From Syntrophus sp. (in: bacteria) (GTDB lineage: Bacteria; Desulfobacterota; Syntrophorhabdia; Syntrophorhabdales; Syntrophorhabdaceae), in assembly GCA_013824835.1 (NCBI GenBank), contig PNOM01000030.1, positions 1-32,024 on the forward strand: a stretch of DNA of 32,024 nt. Direction: 5' to 3'. The notes below the pieces were generated by a model, which saw only the letters and a list, made by a program, of their open reading frames with translations, did not search any database and was not told where the DNA came from. A program made the position numbers and the translations under genes. Shown here one piece after another: positions 17,090 through 26,185 of the stretch (the first letter of the stretch is position 1; every line of letters begins with the position of its first letter).

Positions 17090-18412
17090 ATGATTACGCC
17101 TTCCAAAAGACTGTTCAATAAAAATTTTACCCTTATCATTGCCGGTCAATGCGTGTCGCTTCTTGGCAGCACACTCTATTACGTTGTCCTTGTCCTGTAC
17201 CTGAAACAGATGACCGGCTCGGCCACTGTGATCGGTGTAGTTGAGTTGCTGGCCTTCCTTCCATGGGTCCTGCTGGGACCGCTTGCCGGCACACTGGTTG
17301 ACAGGACAAATATAAAAACTGTGATTGTATGGAGCGACTTTCTCCGGGGCATGCTGATGATACTGCTCTTCATATTCAGTCTCGATTATTTCCTTGGTCT
17401 GAATATGATCGATACTGGAATAGCGCGGTTTCATTTCTCTTCTTCTTTTCCTCTCACGATATATGCCGTGTTTTGTGTGACCCTTTGTATGGGGATCATC
17501 GATTCAGCCTTTAACACAGCCATGTACTCAATGATTCCGGCAATACTGGCAAAAGAACATATCCAGAAAGGCAATTCGTTCTTTCAGGGTGCGGGAGGTG
17601 TGCTCGCTATGATCGGCAATGCCATGGGCGGTATTTTGTTCAGCGCCCTTGGAGGGGCGCTGGTGTTCCTGCTGAACGGTATATCCTATCTGTCCGCAGC
17701 ATTTGCCTGTTTATTCATATCTGTCGAACATAAGAACCCCGGGAAGAGGCCTGCTTCTTCCTACCGGAGTTTTGTCGGGGAGGTAAAAGAAGGTTTTCTT
17801 TTTATCTGGGCAAACAGGGGTCTCCGGAACCAAACGATCCTTTATACACTTTCCAATCTTCTCTTTCCCACGGTAATGATCGCACTGCCTTTCCTGGTAG
17901 AAGACGTAATGAAGCTGGGGAATGCCTATTACGGATATCTGTTAAGCATACTCACCATAAGCTCTATCGCTGGATATTTTCTCTTTGGTTTATTTAAGAC
18001 CACGGAAAAACAGAACTATGTGGTGATATGTGCAATTTTTTTTGTTGAAGCGTTGCTGTTCTTATTCCTTTCATTTACCATTAACATCTTCTTTGTTTTC
18101 GGGCTCCTTTCCCTGCTTTCCTTTTGTATGGCAGTCTCAAGGCTGATAAATACATCTCTCAAACAAAAAGTGATACCCGAAGGATTGAGGGGCAGGGTCT
18201 TCGGGACACTGGATTCCATCAATGGCGCCCTCGCGCCCCTTTCCTTTGCCTTGAGCGGCGTCATTATAGACCTGGTGAACAAAAATGTATTATTGATTTT
18301 CTTCGTTATTTTCGTAATATATGCGCTGCTGGCTATACTGTTTGTTTACAGCGGCTCGATCAGGCAGTTTTATTTGAGCTCAATACCGGACGCGGGCAAA
18401 CCGTCGATCTGA
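17090..18412 (+). CDS. MFS transporter, probable exporter of the cluster product
   Basis: The 440-residue protein has about 12 hydrophobic segments. Family features include 'NFTLIIAGQCVSLLGSTLYYVVL' at the start, GPLAGTLVDRTNIK (loop 2-3, the MFS signature region), and a second half opening GFLFIWANRGLRNQTIL. The style matches DHA3-type drug/macrolide exporters. Only 51 bases separate it from the maturase stop, and no terminator lies between, so it is likely co-transcribed. Export or self-immunity for the peptide is inferred from context. No Shine-Dalgarno sequence precedes the ATG. Its last 43 bases overlap the convergent B12-type radical SAM gene. Confidence 0.9.
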   Translation: MITPSKRLFNKNFTLIIAGQCVSLLGSTLYYVVLVLYLKQMTGSATVIGVVELLAFLPWVLLGPLAGTLVDRTNIKTVIVWSDFLRGMLMILLFIFSLDYFLGLNMIDTGIARFHFSSSFPLTIYAVFCVTLCMGIIDSAFNTAMYSMIPAILAKEHIQKGNSFFQGAGGVLAMIGNAMGGILFSALGGALVFLLNGISYLSAAFACLFISVEHKNPGKRPASSYRSFVGEVKEGFLFIWANRGLRNQTILYTLSNLLFPTVMIALPFLVEDVMKLGNAYYGYLLSILTISSIAGYFLFGLFKTTEKQNYVVICAIFFVEALLFLFLSFTINIFFVFGLLSLLSFCMAVSRLINTSLKQKVIPEGLRGRVFGTLDSINGALAPLSFALSGVIIDLVNKNVLLIFFVIFVIYALLAILFVYSGSIRQFYLSSIPDAGKPSI

Positions 18413-20229
18413 TCTATATGAACGATTGAAATAATTGATCTATAATTGTCGTTGAAATAGACCAGATGCTTTTCTTTGAGGCGGCTTAAGGTAATGCACA
18501 CTGATTTCTCATCAATTCCAATATCACTTTCCGGCCTGAGGGTATTGAGCAGGTCGCCCAAGTCCAGGATGTTTGAGTTCGTTTCTTGCAGGATGCGGTA
18601 TTCCAGCCTGCTTATTGCCCGTTCGATCAACAGCTCGCCATCAAAAAACTCTCTGTAGAGGACAGCATCGTTCTCCAGAGAAATAGTGTAACTGTAATTA
18701 TGATCATAATAAAATGTGTTTATCTTTAAAAACATATCCCAGAGAAGGTTGGATCGTGCGGAAAAATCGAAAAGGGAAAACCGGTCTATCCCCTCCATCA
18801 TTTTATGGGGCAACAGATGAAAAACCGTATTGTCATCCCATTTTATTAATGCATCATGGTCGATCATATTGTAAAAATCCGAATGTTTGGCAATTCTCAG
18901 GGGTATCAGGTTATGGGCAAAAAGGTTTTTATCGAAATAAAACCTCAAAAAATGGAGGTTATCTATGCTTTCCAGGACATCATAGTCCTCTTCGCCTATC
19001 GTCCCGCAAATTATGTTTGCCGACGGAAGTTTGACCTTATATTTATGGGCAAATTTAACAAAACATATATTGTCCGAGAAGTTAGTCCTCTTTCTCATTT
19101 TTGTTAATAATCGGTCCGAAAGGGACTCATACCCGAAATGGATCCTGTTGAGCCCTGCCCGGGAGAGTTTCTTCATGATGGCAGCGGTAAAATCCTTCGG
19201 GATCACCTCCGCGATTAGGTGAATATTTTTATCCTGTTTTATGGATATGAGATCATCGAGGATCCTTTCGAGCCTCTTGTGGTCATTTGCCACAATATCG
19301 TTGTCCATAAAGGCAAAATAACGGGTACCATATTTATCCAGCAGATAATTGATCTCATCCTTTAATACCCCGGGGTCCTTTTTCCTGGTTTCATACCCGT
19401 CTGCATACACACAGAACCTGCATACATTCCACGTACACCCCCTGCTGGATTCAAGGGGAAGGATCACCGCAATGCCCCTCTTGTGTGAAACTTCAAGATA
19501 ATTGAAATAATCATCGTATTCAGGGAATATTCTGCTATTCAGATCATAAAATTGACTGACATCTTTATCTGAAAACCGGATGGAACCCTCTTTGCGAAAG
19601 ACCAGGCGCGGTACAGAATCAAAACTCCCCCTTTGGTTATCAATGGTCCGGCACAATTCCAGCAACGGGTATTCGCCTTCACCCCAGATCGCAAAATCAA
19701 AATCGTCGCATACTTTCATGACGGATTCTGCTTTGTCCCGGCTGCGCAGTCCGCCGACAACGATCTTTGCATGGGGAAAACGATCTTTTATGTATCTTGC
19801 GAGGACGACCCCGGCAATCCATTGTTCATATTTGCAGGATATCCCGAAAAGCAGCGGACCGTTATTTGAATATTTTGAAAACTCCCTCAATACTGCGGCG
19901 TCAAGAATACCCCTTGTTTTTATCAGATAATCGCTATTGTTGTTTAAAATGTCATAGATCGGCAACTCTGCTTTCATAATGGCGTTAATTTTGCTCTTGT
20001 TGATCTCGTCCTGGTATGTATCAGAAATCAGATACATATACGGCAACAGCTCAAAGTGAATCGCGTCGGTATTCCTCTCAAATGCCGGCAATAGCCCGTC
20101 AAGAAGTATGTTCCAGTATATGATCGTTGTTTCAATATTATGGTACGCCAGGAAGGCCTTGAGGCCAGACAGCGCGGCAGACGGCGTGTCAACCCGTGCG
20201 GGCGGCAATGCATTGAGGATGACTTTCAC
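18370..20229 (-). CDS. B12-binding-type radical SAM protein, RiPP-maturase-like
   Basis: About 619 residues. The N-terminal half (1-195) is a B12-binding-like Rossmann domain with IVVGGLRSR and WGEGEYPLLELC; no DxHxxG cobalamin motif is seen. The radical SAM part starts at about 258 with LESSRGCTWNVCRFC, giving Cys266, 271 and 274 (CX4CX2C) rather than the usual CX3CX2C. The ESSRGC context resembles B12-type RiPP maturases (rSAM_ocin_1, TIGR03975), which have a longer first spacing. IHFGYESLSDRLL (about 382) is the later SAM-binding region. The start is GTG 20227-20229 with AGGGTG upstream, or a TTG one codon earlier. It is convergent with, and overlaps, the MFS gene. Function in the same peptide pathway is inferred. 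Confidence 0.85.
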   Translation of the reverse strand: MKVILNALPPARVDTPSAALSGLKAFLAYHNIETTIIYWNILLDGLLPAFERNTDAIHFELLPYMYLISDTYQDEINKSKINAIMKAELPIYDILNNNSDYLIKTRGILDAAVLREFSKYSNNGPLLFGISCKYEQWIAGVVLARYIKDRFPHAKIVVGGLRSRDKAESVMKVCDDFDFAIWGEGEYPLLELCRTIDNQRGSFDSVPRLVFRKEGSIRFSDKDVSQFYDLNSRIFPEYDDYFNYLEVSHKRGIAVILPLESSRGCTWNVCRFCVYADGYETRKKDPGVLKDEINYLLDKYGTRYFAFMDNDIVANDHKRLERILDDLISIKQDKNIHLIAEVIPKDFTAAIMKKLSRAGLNRIHFGYESLSDRLLTKMRKRTNFSDNICFVKFAHKYKVKLPSANIICGTIGEEDYDVLESIDNLHFLRFYFDKNLFAHNLIPLRIAKHSDFYNMIDHDALIKWDDNTVFHLLPHKMMEGIDRFSLFDFSARSNLLWDMFLKINTFYYDHNYSYTISLENDAVLYREFFDGELLIERAISRLEYRILQETNSNILDLGDLLNTLRPESDIGIDEKSVCITLSRLKEKHLVYFNDNYRSIISIVHIDQIDGLPASGIELK

Positions 20230-20418
20230 CAAAGCAACACCCTATATCCTCTCTCCATAACCATGTTTCCTGATCCCCTTCGCTGCTCAATAAACCCAAA
20301 CAGATCGAATTATCTTCCAGGATATTTATAGGATTAATCAAAAGGGTTGTCAAGTTTCCGGGCAGCATTGTGTGTTAATACAAGACAATATTATATAAAT
20401 GAATTTTAATGAATTTTA

Positions 20419-20447
20419 TTGACATAAAATTATGATTGTAGTAACAT
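20419..20447 (+). promoter_or_regulatory. Sigma-70-type promoter upstream of the tolQR locus
   Basis: TTGACA (20419-20424), a 17-base spacer and TAACAT (20442-20447). The transcript would begin near 20454 and meet the terminator at 20537-20569 after about 115 bases, before reaching the tolQ-like gene. Confidence 0.5.
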
Positions 20448-20536
20448 AATACTGTCATATGTTAAATATTTCACAAATGAACATTGCACACACTTTGAAA
20501 ATAACCTATTTTAGCTGCTCATAATAACCCCCCCTT

Positions 20537-20569
20537 CCCCCTGGGTCCCCCCCCAGGGGGTTTTTCTTT
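20537..20569 (+). terminator. Strong intrinsic terminator or attenuator
   Basis: CCCCCTGGG (20537-20545), loop TCCCCC and CCCAGGGGG (20552-20560) form a perfect 9-bp GC stem followed by TTTTTCTTT. No annotated plus-strand gene lies upstream to be terminated, so it ends either a small RNA or the leader of the tolQR operon. Confidence 0.8.
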
Positions 20570-20602
20570 ACAATATATCTGGTTTTGTTGTATAAAAATA
20601 TC

Positions 20603-21280
20603 ATGGACACTTCAATGCTTAATATGTATTCTGGTGGGGTTCTTGGACTCATTACTTCTTCAGGGCCAATGGCTAAAACGGTAATGGGCATACTCCTTAT
20701 CTTTTCTATAATGTCCTGGACTATCATACTGGCAAAGCTTATACAATTCAGCAGGACTGAACGGGAAGGGGAAGGCTTTATTCAGGCGGTCAAGGAAAAC
20801 GGCTCTTTCAAAAAACTTATCGCCGCATACAGAGAAAGTCCCGACAATCCTTTCTACAAATTGATACTCTCTTCTTACAAGGAGATTGCGTCAAAACAGA
20901 AAGACAATAATCCGCGCCTTGAACCGGAGACATTACCCCTTGTTGAGAATGCAATGAAGATTACAATTTCCGAGGAATCGGAAAGGCTTGAAAGGAGGCT
21001 TTCCTTTCTTGCCACGACCGCCAATACAGCGCCCTTCATTGGGCTTTTCGGTACTGTGTGGGGCATTATGGACTCCTTCAGAGAGATCGGGGTAAGGGGA
21101 TCAACAAGCCTCGCAGTGGTCGCCCCCGGTATAAGTGAAGCGCTCATAGCAACTGCAATGGGTCTTGCTACCGCAATCCCGGCAGTCCTTGCATACAATT
21201 ATTTTAGCGGCAGACACAGAAGGATCCTGTCGAAGATGGAAAATGCCTCCATGTATCTGTTGAACATCCTCGAGAAATGA
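20603..21280 (+). CDS. TolQ/ExbB/MotA-family proton channel subunit
   Basis: The protein (225 residues from the chosen ATG) has an N-terminal membrane helix (GILLIFSIMSWTIIL), a long cytoplasmic part, and two membrane helices near the end in which 'LSFLATTANTAPFIGLFGTVWGIMDSF' and LIATAMGLATAIPAVLAYN are the family signature. With ExbD/TolR it uses the proton gradient to energise a TonB/TolA-type protein across the periplasm. Upstream TTG codons are in frame but no ribosome site supports them. Its stop overlaps the next gene by 4 bases. A promoter and terminator unit lies upstream. Confidence 0.93.
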   Translation: MDTSMLNMYSGGVLGLITSSGPMAKTVMGILLIFSIMSWTIILAKLIQFSRTEREGEGFIQAVKENGSFKKLIAAYRESPDNPFYKLILSSYKEIASKQKDNNPRLEPETLPLVENAMKITISEESERLERRLSFLATTANTAPFIGLFGTVWGIMDSFREIGVRGSTSLAVVAPGISEALIATAMGLATAIPAVLAYNYFSGRHRRILSKMENASMYLLNILEK

Positions 21281-21687
21281 AATCGTCACGAGATTCTAAA
21301 GGTCCACTTTCCGAGATCAATGTAGTTCCTCTTGTCGATGTAATGCTCGTACTTCTCATCATATTTATGATAACTGCACCCATGATGCAGCACGGGATGA
21401 ACATAGATATCCCGAAGGTAACGACAAAGTCAATTCCCACCAAAGATGAACCGCAGATTTTGAATATTACCAAAGAACGGACGCTTATTCTAAATGAGAA
21501 GAAACTTGACGCAAAAGATCTGAAAGCCGCAATACAGCTCCTTTTTGCCAACAAGAAGGAGAAGGAGATATATCTGAGGGCAGACAAGGATACTTCTTAC
21601 GGATTTGTGGTGACCTGTATGGGTATTGTCAGGGAAGCGGGCATCGATAAAATCAATATTGTGACAAAACCTCTTGAAGAGCGATGA
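21277..21687 (+). CDS. TolR/ExbD-family biopolymer transport protein
   Basis: A 136-residue protein with a short cytoplasmic N-terminus, one membrane helix PLVDVMLVLLIIFMITAPM and a periplasmic domain. Asp21 in VDVM is the proton-carrying residue conserved in ExbD/TolR. The LSEINVVPLVDVML sequence is the family hallmark. ATGA overlap with the tolQ-like stop and with the next gene's start shows a tightly coupled three-gene operon. Whether it serves a Tol-Pal or a TonB system cannot be told from this gene alone. Confidence 0.95.
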   Translation: MKSSRDSKGPLSEINVVPLVDVMLVLLIIFMITAPMMQHGMNIDIPKVTTKSIPTKDEPQILNITKERTLILNEKKLDAKDLKAAIQLLFANKKEKEIYLRADKDTSYGFVVTCMGIVREAGIDKINIVTKPLEER

Positions 21688-22514
21688 GAGAAGAGACATG
21701 GTTCAAATGGCTTATCATTTCTACGATACTGCACTTTTGCCTGATCGGCGCACTTAGCATACCCGTTAAGAAGTTTTCGAGAAAGATTGATCTTTCATCA
21801 TCCTACTCGGTAAGCCTTGTTGGAGACATGGGCGGCAGTCATGGAGCCCCCCCCGGACCAGCCGGCATATCTGAAGGAAAAAATCTTCCGGCAAAGGAAC
21901 CGCCAAAACCCGCACCTGCAAAGGTGAAAAAACCCGCTCCAACAAGGGTTAAACCTGTACCTGTGAAGCAGGAGAAAGAGGTGGTCTCCCTTTCGAAAAA
22001 AAAGACGCCCCCGGTCAAAGAAACGAAGAAGACTAAAGAAACCCCCACAAAAGATGAGTTGGATGCCCTTAACAGGCGATTGAGAGAGATTAAGAAAAGG
22101 ACGGATTATCTTGATGTTACGTCAAAAAGGCAGACAGGCAGCCCGGGGAAAACAGGGGCAGGGGTTGGTACGGGAAGCGGATCAGGCGGGCTTCCCGGTA
22201 TAGGGGAGGGGAGCGGAAAACCTATTGATCTGGTTACCCAGAAATACTGGATGGATGTAAGAGAAAAGATAATGGGCGCATGGGGTTTTCCCGGTGCTGC
22301 CTTCAAGAAACTCGAAGCCCTTGTTACGATAAAGATCAGGAAAGATGGAAGAATCGTCGATATCAACATTGACAAAGGATCAGACAACAAGGTCTACGAC
22401 GAATCTATTTTGCGTGCCTTGAGGGCGGTTGACCCTCTGCCGCCTATACCGTCATCCCTTAACCTGGATTCCATCGAGCTTCCCTTCAGGTTTGTGCCCG
22501 AGGGAACGACTTGA
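21684..22514 (+). CDS. TonB/TolA-type energy transducer
   Basis: The 276-residue protein has an N-terminal membrane helix (about 8-28), a long proline/lysine-rich stretch (about 65-120) with repeats of KP and PVK that would span the periplasm, a glycine-rich linker (about 155-185), and a C-terminal TonB-like domain (about 190-276). That end has KYWMDVREKIMGAWGFPGA and 'VTIKIRKDGRIVDINIDKGSDN', as in TonB/TolA C-termini. The start overlaps the tolR-like stop by 4 bases. No pal or tolB follows within the window, so the outer-membrane partner is unknown. Confidence 0.9.
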   Translation: MREETWFKWLIISTILHFCLIGALSIPVKKFSRKIDLSSSYSVSLVGDMGGSHGAPPGPAGISEGKNLPAKEPPKPAPAKVKKPAPTRVKPVPVKQEKEVVSLSKKKTPPVKETKKTKETPTKDELDALNRRLREIKKRTDYLDVTSKRQTGSPGKTGAGVGTGSGSGGLPGIGEGSGKPIDLVTQKYWMDVREKIMGAWGFPGAAFKKLEALVTIKIRKDGRIVDINIDKGSDNKVYDESILRALRAVDPLPPIPSSLNLDSIELPFRFVPEGTT

Positions 22515-22526
22515 TCATAAAAACGT

Positions 22527-23318
22527 TTACTTGACCTTTTTGCGTGCTGCCGGATGGTGCTTGCTATGGTCATCTATTTTCTTTTTTTTAACTTTTTTAA
22601 TCACGTGAGAAAAGAATCTGATTATGTGGTTTCGCGAAAAATAGAGTACCACCGTCAGGACTGCACTCACGATCAGAAGAATCAGAAAGAATTTATACCG
22701 TTCATCCTTTACTGCAGACCCCTGAAAGGTCAGAATCACGGTTCCGGGCAGCCTGCCGAGAAAATTCATAAGGAAAAAATCAAGAAAACGCATGTGAGTC
22801 AATCCGAGAAGCCAGCAAAGCGAGTCTTTTGGAAACCCCGGAATGAGAAAGAGTATATAGCTTATATAAAGCCCTTTGTGGGTTACAAAAAAGTTAAACT
22901 TCTCAATATAGGTCTTTTTTACTACCTTTTCAACGAATCTCATCCCAAAGTAGCGGGAGATGCTGAAGGCCATGACTGAGCCAAGGGTGAGTCCTATCGT
23001 GGAAAGTATAGTGCCCACCACATTCCCGAAGAGAAACCCCCCCACAAAACCTGTCACCTCTCCAGGTATTGGAGCAAACACAACCTGGAGGGCCTGGACA
23101 ACCACGAAAGCAACCGCGGCAAAAGGTCCGAAAGAGGCAATGAAAAGTCTCAGCCTCCTGGGACTCAGGAGGTATCTATAAAAATCCATGATCTCCCTCC
23201 ACCCACCCTCGTGATAGACGTAAAAAATCAAGGCCAGCAGGATGATTATAAAGAAGGCCGTAGCGATCCTCAATATCAGTGAAAGGGTGCGTGATTCTAC
23301 CAGGGAGCGCTTGTTCAA
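22527..23318 (-). CDS. TVP38/TMEM64 (VTT-domain) membrane protein
   Basis: A 263-residue integral membrane protein with about five to six segments. The VTT/SNARE-associated core has FAPIPGEVTGFVGGFLFGNVVGT (about 90-112), GSVMAFSISRYFG (about 124-136) and YILFLIPGFPKDSLCWLLGLT, the family's conserved G-x-x-x-[GS] and P-G-x-P turns. The end is lysine-rich. DedA-related proteins of this type act in lipid carrier transport or membrane homeostasis; the substrate is unknown. It starts at TTG, overlapping the GspE-like stop as TTGA. Linkage to uppS would fit a role with undecaprenyl phosphate, which is my inference. Confidence 0.85.
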   Translation of the reverse strand: MNKRSLVESRTLSLILRIATAFFIIILLALIFYVYHEGGWREIMDFYRYLLSPRRLRLFIASFGPFAAVAFVVVQALQVVFAPIPGEVTGFVGGFLFGNVVGTILSTIGLTLGSVMAFSISRYFGMRFVEKVVKKTYIEKFNFFVTHKGLYISYILFLIPGFPKDSLCWLLGLTHMRFLDFFLMNFLGRLPGTVILTFQGSAVKDERYKFFLILLIVSAVLTVVLYFSRNHIIRFFSHVIKKVKKKKIDDHSKHHPAARKKVK

Positions 23319-25309
23319 CTCTGGACCGCCACAGTGCGCAAAACCTCATCCAGTGTTGTTGAGCCTTCTTCAAGAAGGAGGAGGGCATAGTCCTTGAGGG
23401 ACTTCATGCCCTTTGCAACCGCTGCGCGCCGTATCACATCCGTCTCTTGTCCCTCTGCAATTAAATGGCGCATTTCGTCATCTATCTTCAATACTTCGTA
23501 TATTCCTATTCTTCCCTTGTATCCCGTACCACCGCAGCCATCGCATCCAACACCCCTGTAGAGCTCCATACCCTCCTTGAACCCGAGGTATCTGCTTGCT
23601 GTCGTATCAGGCACATACTTTTCCTTGCATTTCGAACATATTCTGCGGACAAGCCTTTGAGAGATGATGCCAACTACGGAAGTTGATATAAGAAAGGGCT
23701 CAATGCCCATTTCCTTCAAGCGCATAAAGGTGCCCGGCGCATCGTTGGCGTGAAGGGTTGTAAATACAAGATGGCCGGTAAGGGCCGCTTCCACGGCGAT
23801 TTTTGCAGTCTCCCGGTCCCTTGTTTCCCCCACGAGGATGATATCCGGGTCCTGTCGTAAAAAGGCCCGGAGTACCCGGGCAAAATCAAGGCCGATATCC
23901 GAGTTTACCTGGACTTGATTTATACCGGCCAGGTCATATTCAATAGGGTCTTCTACAGTCGATATATTCACGTCTATATTGTTTTTCTCCGCCAGGGCGC
24001 TGTAAAGGGTGGTGGTTTTTCCCGACCCCGTGGGACCGGTTACAAATATGATGCCGTAAGGGCTTCGGATCATATCCCGCACAAGTTCCAGGCTCTTCTT
24101 ATCAGTAATGAGCGCGTCAAGGCTCAGCATGGTGCTGCCTTTATCGAGGATACGGGCCACCATCTTCTCGCCGAATCGGGTCGGTATGGTAGATATCCGG
24201 AAATCAACCCCCTTGTTTTCCATTCTCATACTGATCCTGCCATCCTGGGGGAGTCTCCTTTCCGTAATATCAAGCTTGGATATGATCTTTATCCTGCTCA
24301 GGAGGGGCAACTGAATCTTTTTAGGGAGCATCCTTTCCTCGCTTAATACGCCATCGATCCTGTATCTAAGCCTCAACCCCTTTTCCATGGGCTCGAGATG
24401 GATATCGCTTGCACCTCTTTTCAAAGCCGTTGCGATGATATTGTTGGCCAGCCTTATGATAGGCGCACCTTCAGCCTCCTTTTCGAGGTTTGTTATCCCT
24501 GCCTCGTCTTCTTGGTTATCTTCATAGGAAACGTCTTTCAGTACATCAGACTGGAGAGAATCAATGGAACTAAGAATGTCGTCCATCGCGGCCATTGGCT
24601 GGATCTCTTCTTCTCTCCGGACTGTCTCCTGATATTCGGATTCCATGAATTTGTCAAAATCTGCCTTTGAGATCGCTACAGGTTCAATTGCTACCCCTTT
24701 CATAAATTTTCTTGCCTCGTCAAGGGCGAGAATGTTGTCTGGATTTACCATGGCAAGGGTCAGGGTACCATTGGAATAGGCGACGGGAAGCATATCATGT
24801 CTCATAATAAGCTTTTCCGGGAGTATGGATAATACGGCGCCATCCAGCTTCAACCGGGAAAGGACAATAATCCCCACATCTCTCTGGCGGGCTCCATCCT
24901 CTAACCTTTCTGCAAGAATTTTGTTCAAAGACATAAGTATGGGGGGGAATTCTTCAAGGATATCATTGAAATCGGTCTTTTCCAGCACAAGGACCTCTGT
25001 TGTCTGGGTAGTCAAGACGGTTGCCGACCTTGTTTTACCTGTTAAAAGGGCCATTTCTCCAAAACACGCCCCTTTGCCAAGGGTTGCAACGGTGAGCTCA
25101 ACACCGGTTGAAGCTTCCTTTTTCCTTACCTCAACCTCACCATTTTTTATAATGAACATGGCGTCACCGGAGGCCCCTTCCCGTACAATCGCAACATGGG
25201 GCGGATAGATCCTTTCCCTCAGCTTACCTGCCAATTTCTGCAGTTCATCGTCCCGCAGATCCTTGAAAAGTTCTGTATTTTTAATACCTGAGATATTAGA
25301 TAGGTCCAT
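23315..25309 (-). CDS. GspE/PilB-type secretion ATPase with N-terminal cyclic-nucleotide-binding domain
   Basis: The 664-residue protein begins with a CRP-type cyclic-nucleotide-binding domain (about 10-135) whose phosphate-binding cassette reads FGEMALLTGKTRSATV (83-98). A GspE N-like domain follows (about 145-225). The ATPase has Walker A GPTGSGKT (425-432), an Asp box at about 451-458, Walker B ILVGE (491-495) and a zinc tetracysteine Cys558, 561, 589, 592. It would power a type II secretion or type IV pilus machine, with the CNB domain perhaps gating activity. The ATG lies 3 bases after the uppS stop. No other secretion genes are in the window, so it is an orphan ATPase. Confidence 0.93.
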   Translation of the reverse strand: MDLSNISGIKNTELFKDLRDDELQKLAGKLRERIYPPHVAIVREGASGDAMFIIKNGEVEVRKKEASTGVELTVATLGKGACFGEMALLTGKTRSATVLTTQTTEVLVLEKTDFNDILEEFPPILMSLNKILAERLEDGARQRDVGIIVLSRLKLDGAVLSILPEKLIMRHDMLPVAYSNGTLTLAMVNPDNILALDEARKFMKGVAIEPVAISKADFDKFMESEYQETVRREEEIQPMAAMDDILSSIDSLQSDVLKDVSYEDNQEDEAGITNLEKEAEGAPIIRLANNIIATALKRGASDIHLEPMEKGLRLRYRIDGVLSEERMLPKKIQLPLLSRIKIISKLDITERRLPQDGRISMRMENKGVDFRISTIPTRFGEKMVARILDKGSTMLSLDALITDKKSLELVRDMIRSPYGIIFVTGPTGSGKTTTLYSALAEKNNIDVNISTVEDPIEYDLAGINQVQVNSDIGLDFARVLRAFLRQDPDIILVGETRDRETAKIAVEAALTGHLVFTTLHANDAPGTFMRLKEMGIEPFLISTSVVGIISQRLVRRICSKCKEKYVPDTTASRYLGFKEGMELYRGVGCDGCGGTGYKGRIGIYEVLKIDDEMRHLIAEGQETDVIRRAAVAKGMKSLKDYALLLLEEGSTTLDEVLRTVAVQS

Positions 25310-25312
25310 ACG

Positions 25313-26086
25313 TTATTTGCCAAACCTCCGCGTTCGCTCCTGGTAGCTTCTGATTGCCCTCAAGAAATCTATTTTTCTGAAGGCAGGCCAGAAGGCATCA
25401 CAGAAGTAGAACTCGCTGTAAGCGCTCTGCCACAGGAGGAAGCCGCTCAGTCGTATCTCCCCGCTTGTCCGTATAATAAGATCAGGATCGGGGATTCCGC
25501 ATGTATAGAGGTGACTCGTTATGTCGTCAGTAGTAATGCTGTCTGCCAATTCAAGAACCGTACCGTGTGCCTTTTCTCTGATCGCTTTTCGAACAGCGTC
25601 AACAATCTCTTCCCGTCCGCCGTACCCTACCGCGATATTCAGAATATGCCTTTCATGATCTCTCGTAGAGGCTTCCAGTCTGCTGATTACCTCTTTTAAC
25701 CTTGCAGGCAGGGGATCGAGGTTGCCAAGGACCTTAATCCTGAACCCGTTTTTCTTAATAATGGGATTTTTTGAAAGATCATCCAGTTTTTCTTCTATAA
25801 CCCTGAGGAGACCTTCAATCTCCTCCTTATTCCTCTGGGCATTATCTGTTGAAAATACCCAGATGGTGACGATCCTGATGCCAAGATCTACGCACCATTT
25901 CAGTACATGATCCAGTTTTTTTGCCCCTTCCAGGTGGCCCCGGGTAACATCCTTGTACCCCATCTCCCGTGCGTACCTCCTGTTGCCATCAAGTATAAGG
26001 CCTATGTGGGTGGGCAGGGCACTCCTTTTCACTTCCCTTTCAAGGATTTTTTCGTAGGAGAAATATAAGACTTTCTTAAAAGGCAC
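25313..26086 (-). CDS. uppS: Undecaprenyl (cis-prenyl) diphosphate synthase
   Basis: The 257-residue protein has the cis-prenyltransferase signature: HIGLILDGNRRYA with catalytic Asp33, GHLEGAKKL, the WVFSTDNAQR loop, and near the C-terminus LIIRTSGEIRLSGFLLWQ and YSEFYFCDAFWPAF. It condenses isopentenyl diphosphate units onto farnesyl diphosphate to form the lipid carrier for peptidoglycan and O-antigen. ILDGN replaces the more common IMDGN and FSTDN the usual FSTEN, both seen in the wider family. The start is a GTG with no ribosome site and a TATACT about 5 bases upstream, so a leaderless start is possible. It heads the leftward uppS-gspE-like-VTT unit. Confidence 0.93.
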   Translation of the reverse strand: MPFKKVLYFSYEKILEREVKRSALPTHIGLILDGNRRYAREMGYKDVTRGHLEGAKKLDHVLKWCVDLGIRIVTIWVFSTDNAQRNKEEIEGLLRVIEEKLDDLSKNPIIKKNGFRIKVLGNLDPLPARLKEVISRLEASTRDHERHILNIAVGYGGREEIVDAVRKAIREKAHGTVLELADSITTDDITSHLYTCGIPDPDLIIRTSGEIRLSGFLLWQSAYSEFYFCDAFWPAFRKIDFLRAIRSYQERTRRFGK

Positions 26087-26185
26087 GGTATAGTATACTG
26101 TATATTTTTACAAAAAATAACATCTATTTCATGCTCCCTGTCCGATATGTCTGCTTGCCTGTACCGGAAAGGAGCCTTTTACTGT

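Larger units (their letters stand above)
20230..20602. other. Intergenic region with a promoter-to-terminator unit
   Basis: This 373-base gap separates the leftward B12-type rSAM gene from the rightward tolQ-like gene. It is AT-rich, holds a promoter at 20419-20447 and a strong terminator at 20537-20569, and contains a possible 21-codon leader peptide (20459-20524) with no ribosome site. No other gene is seen. Confidence 0.6.
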
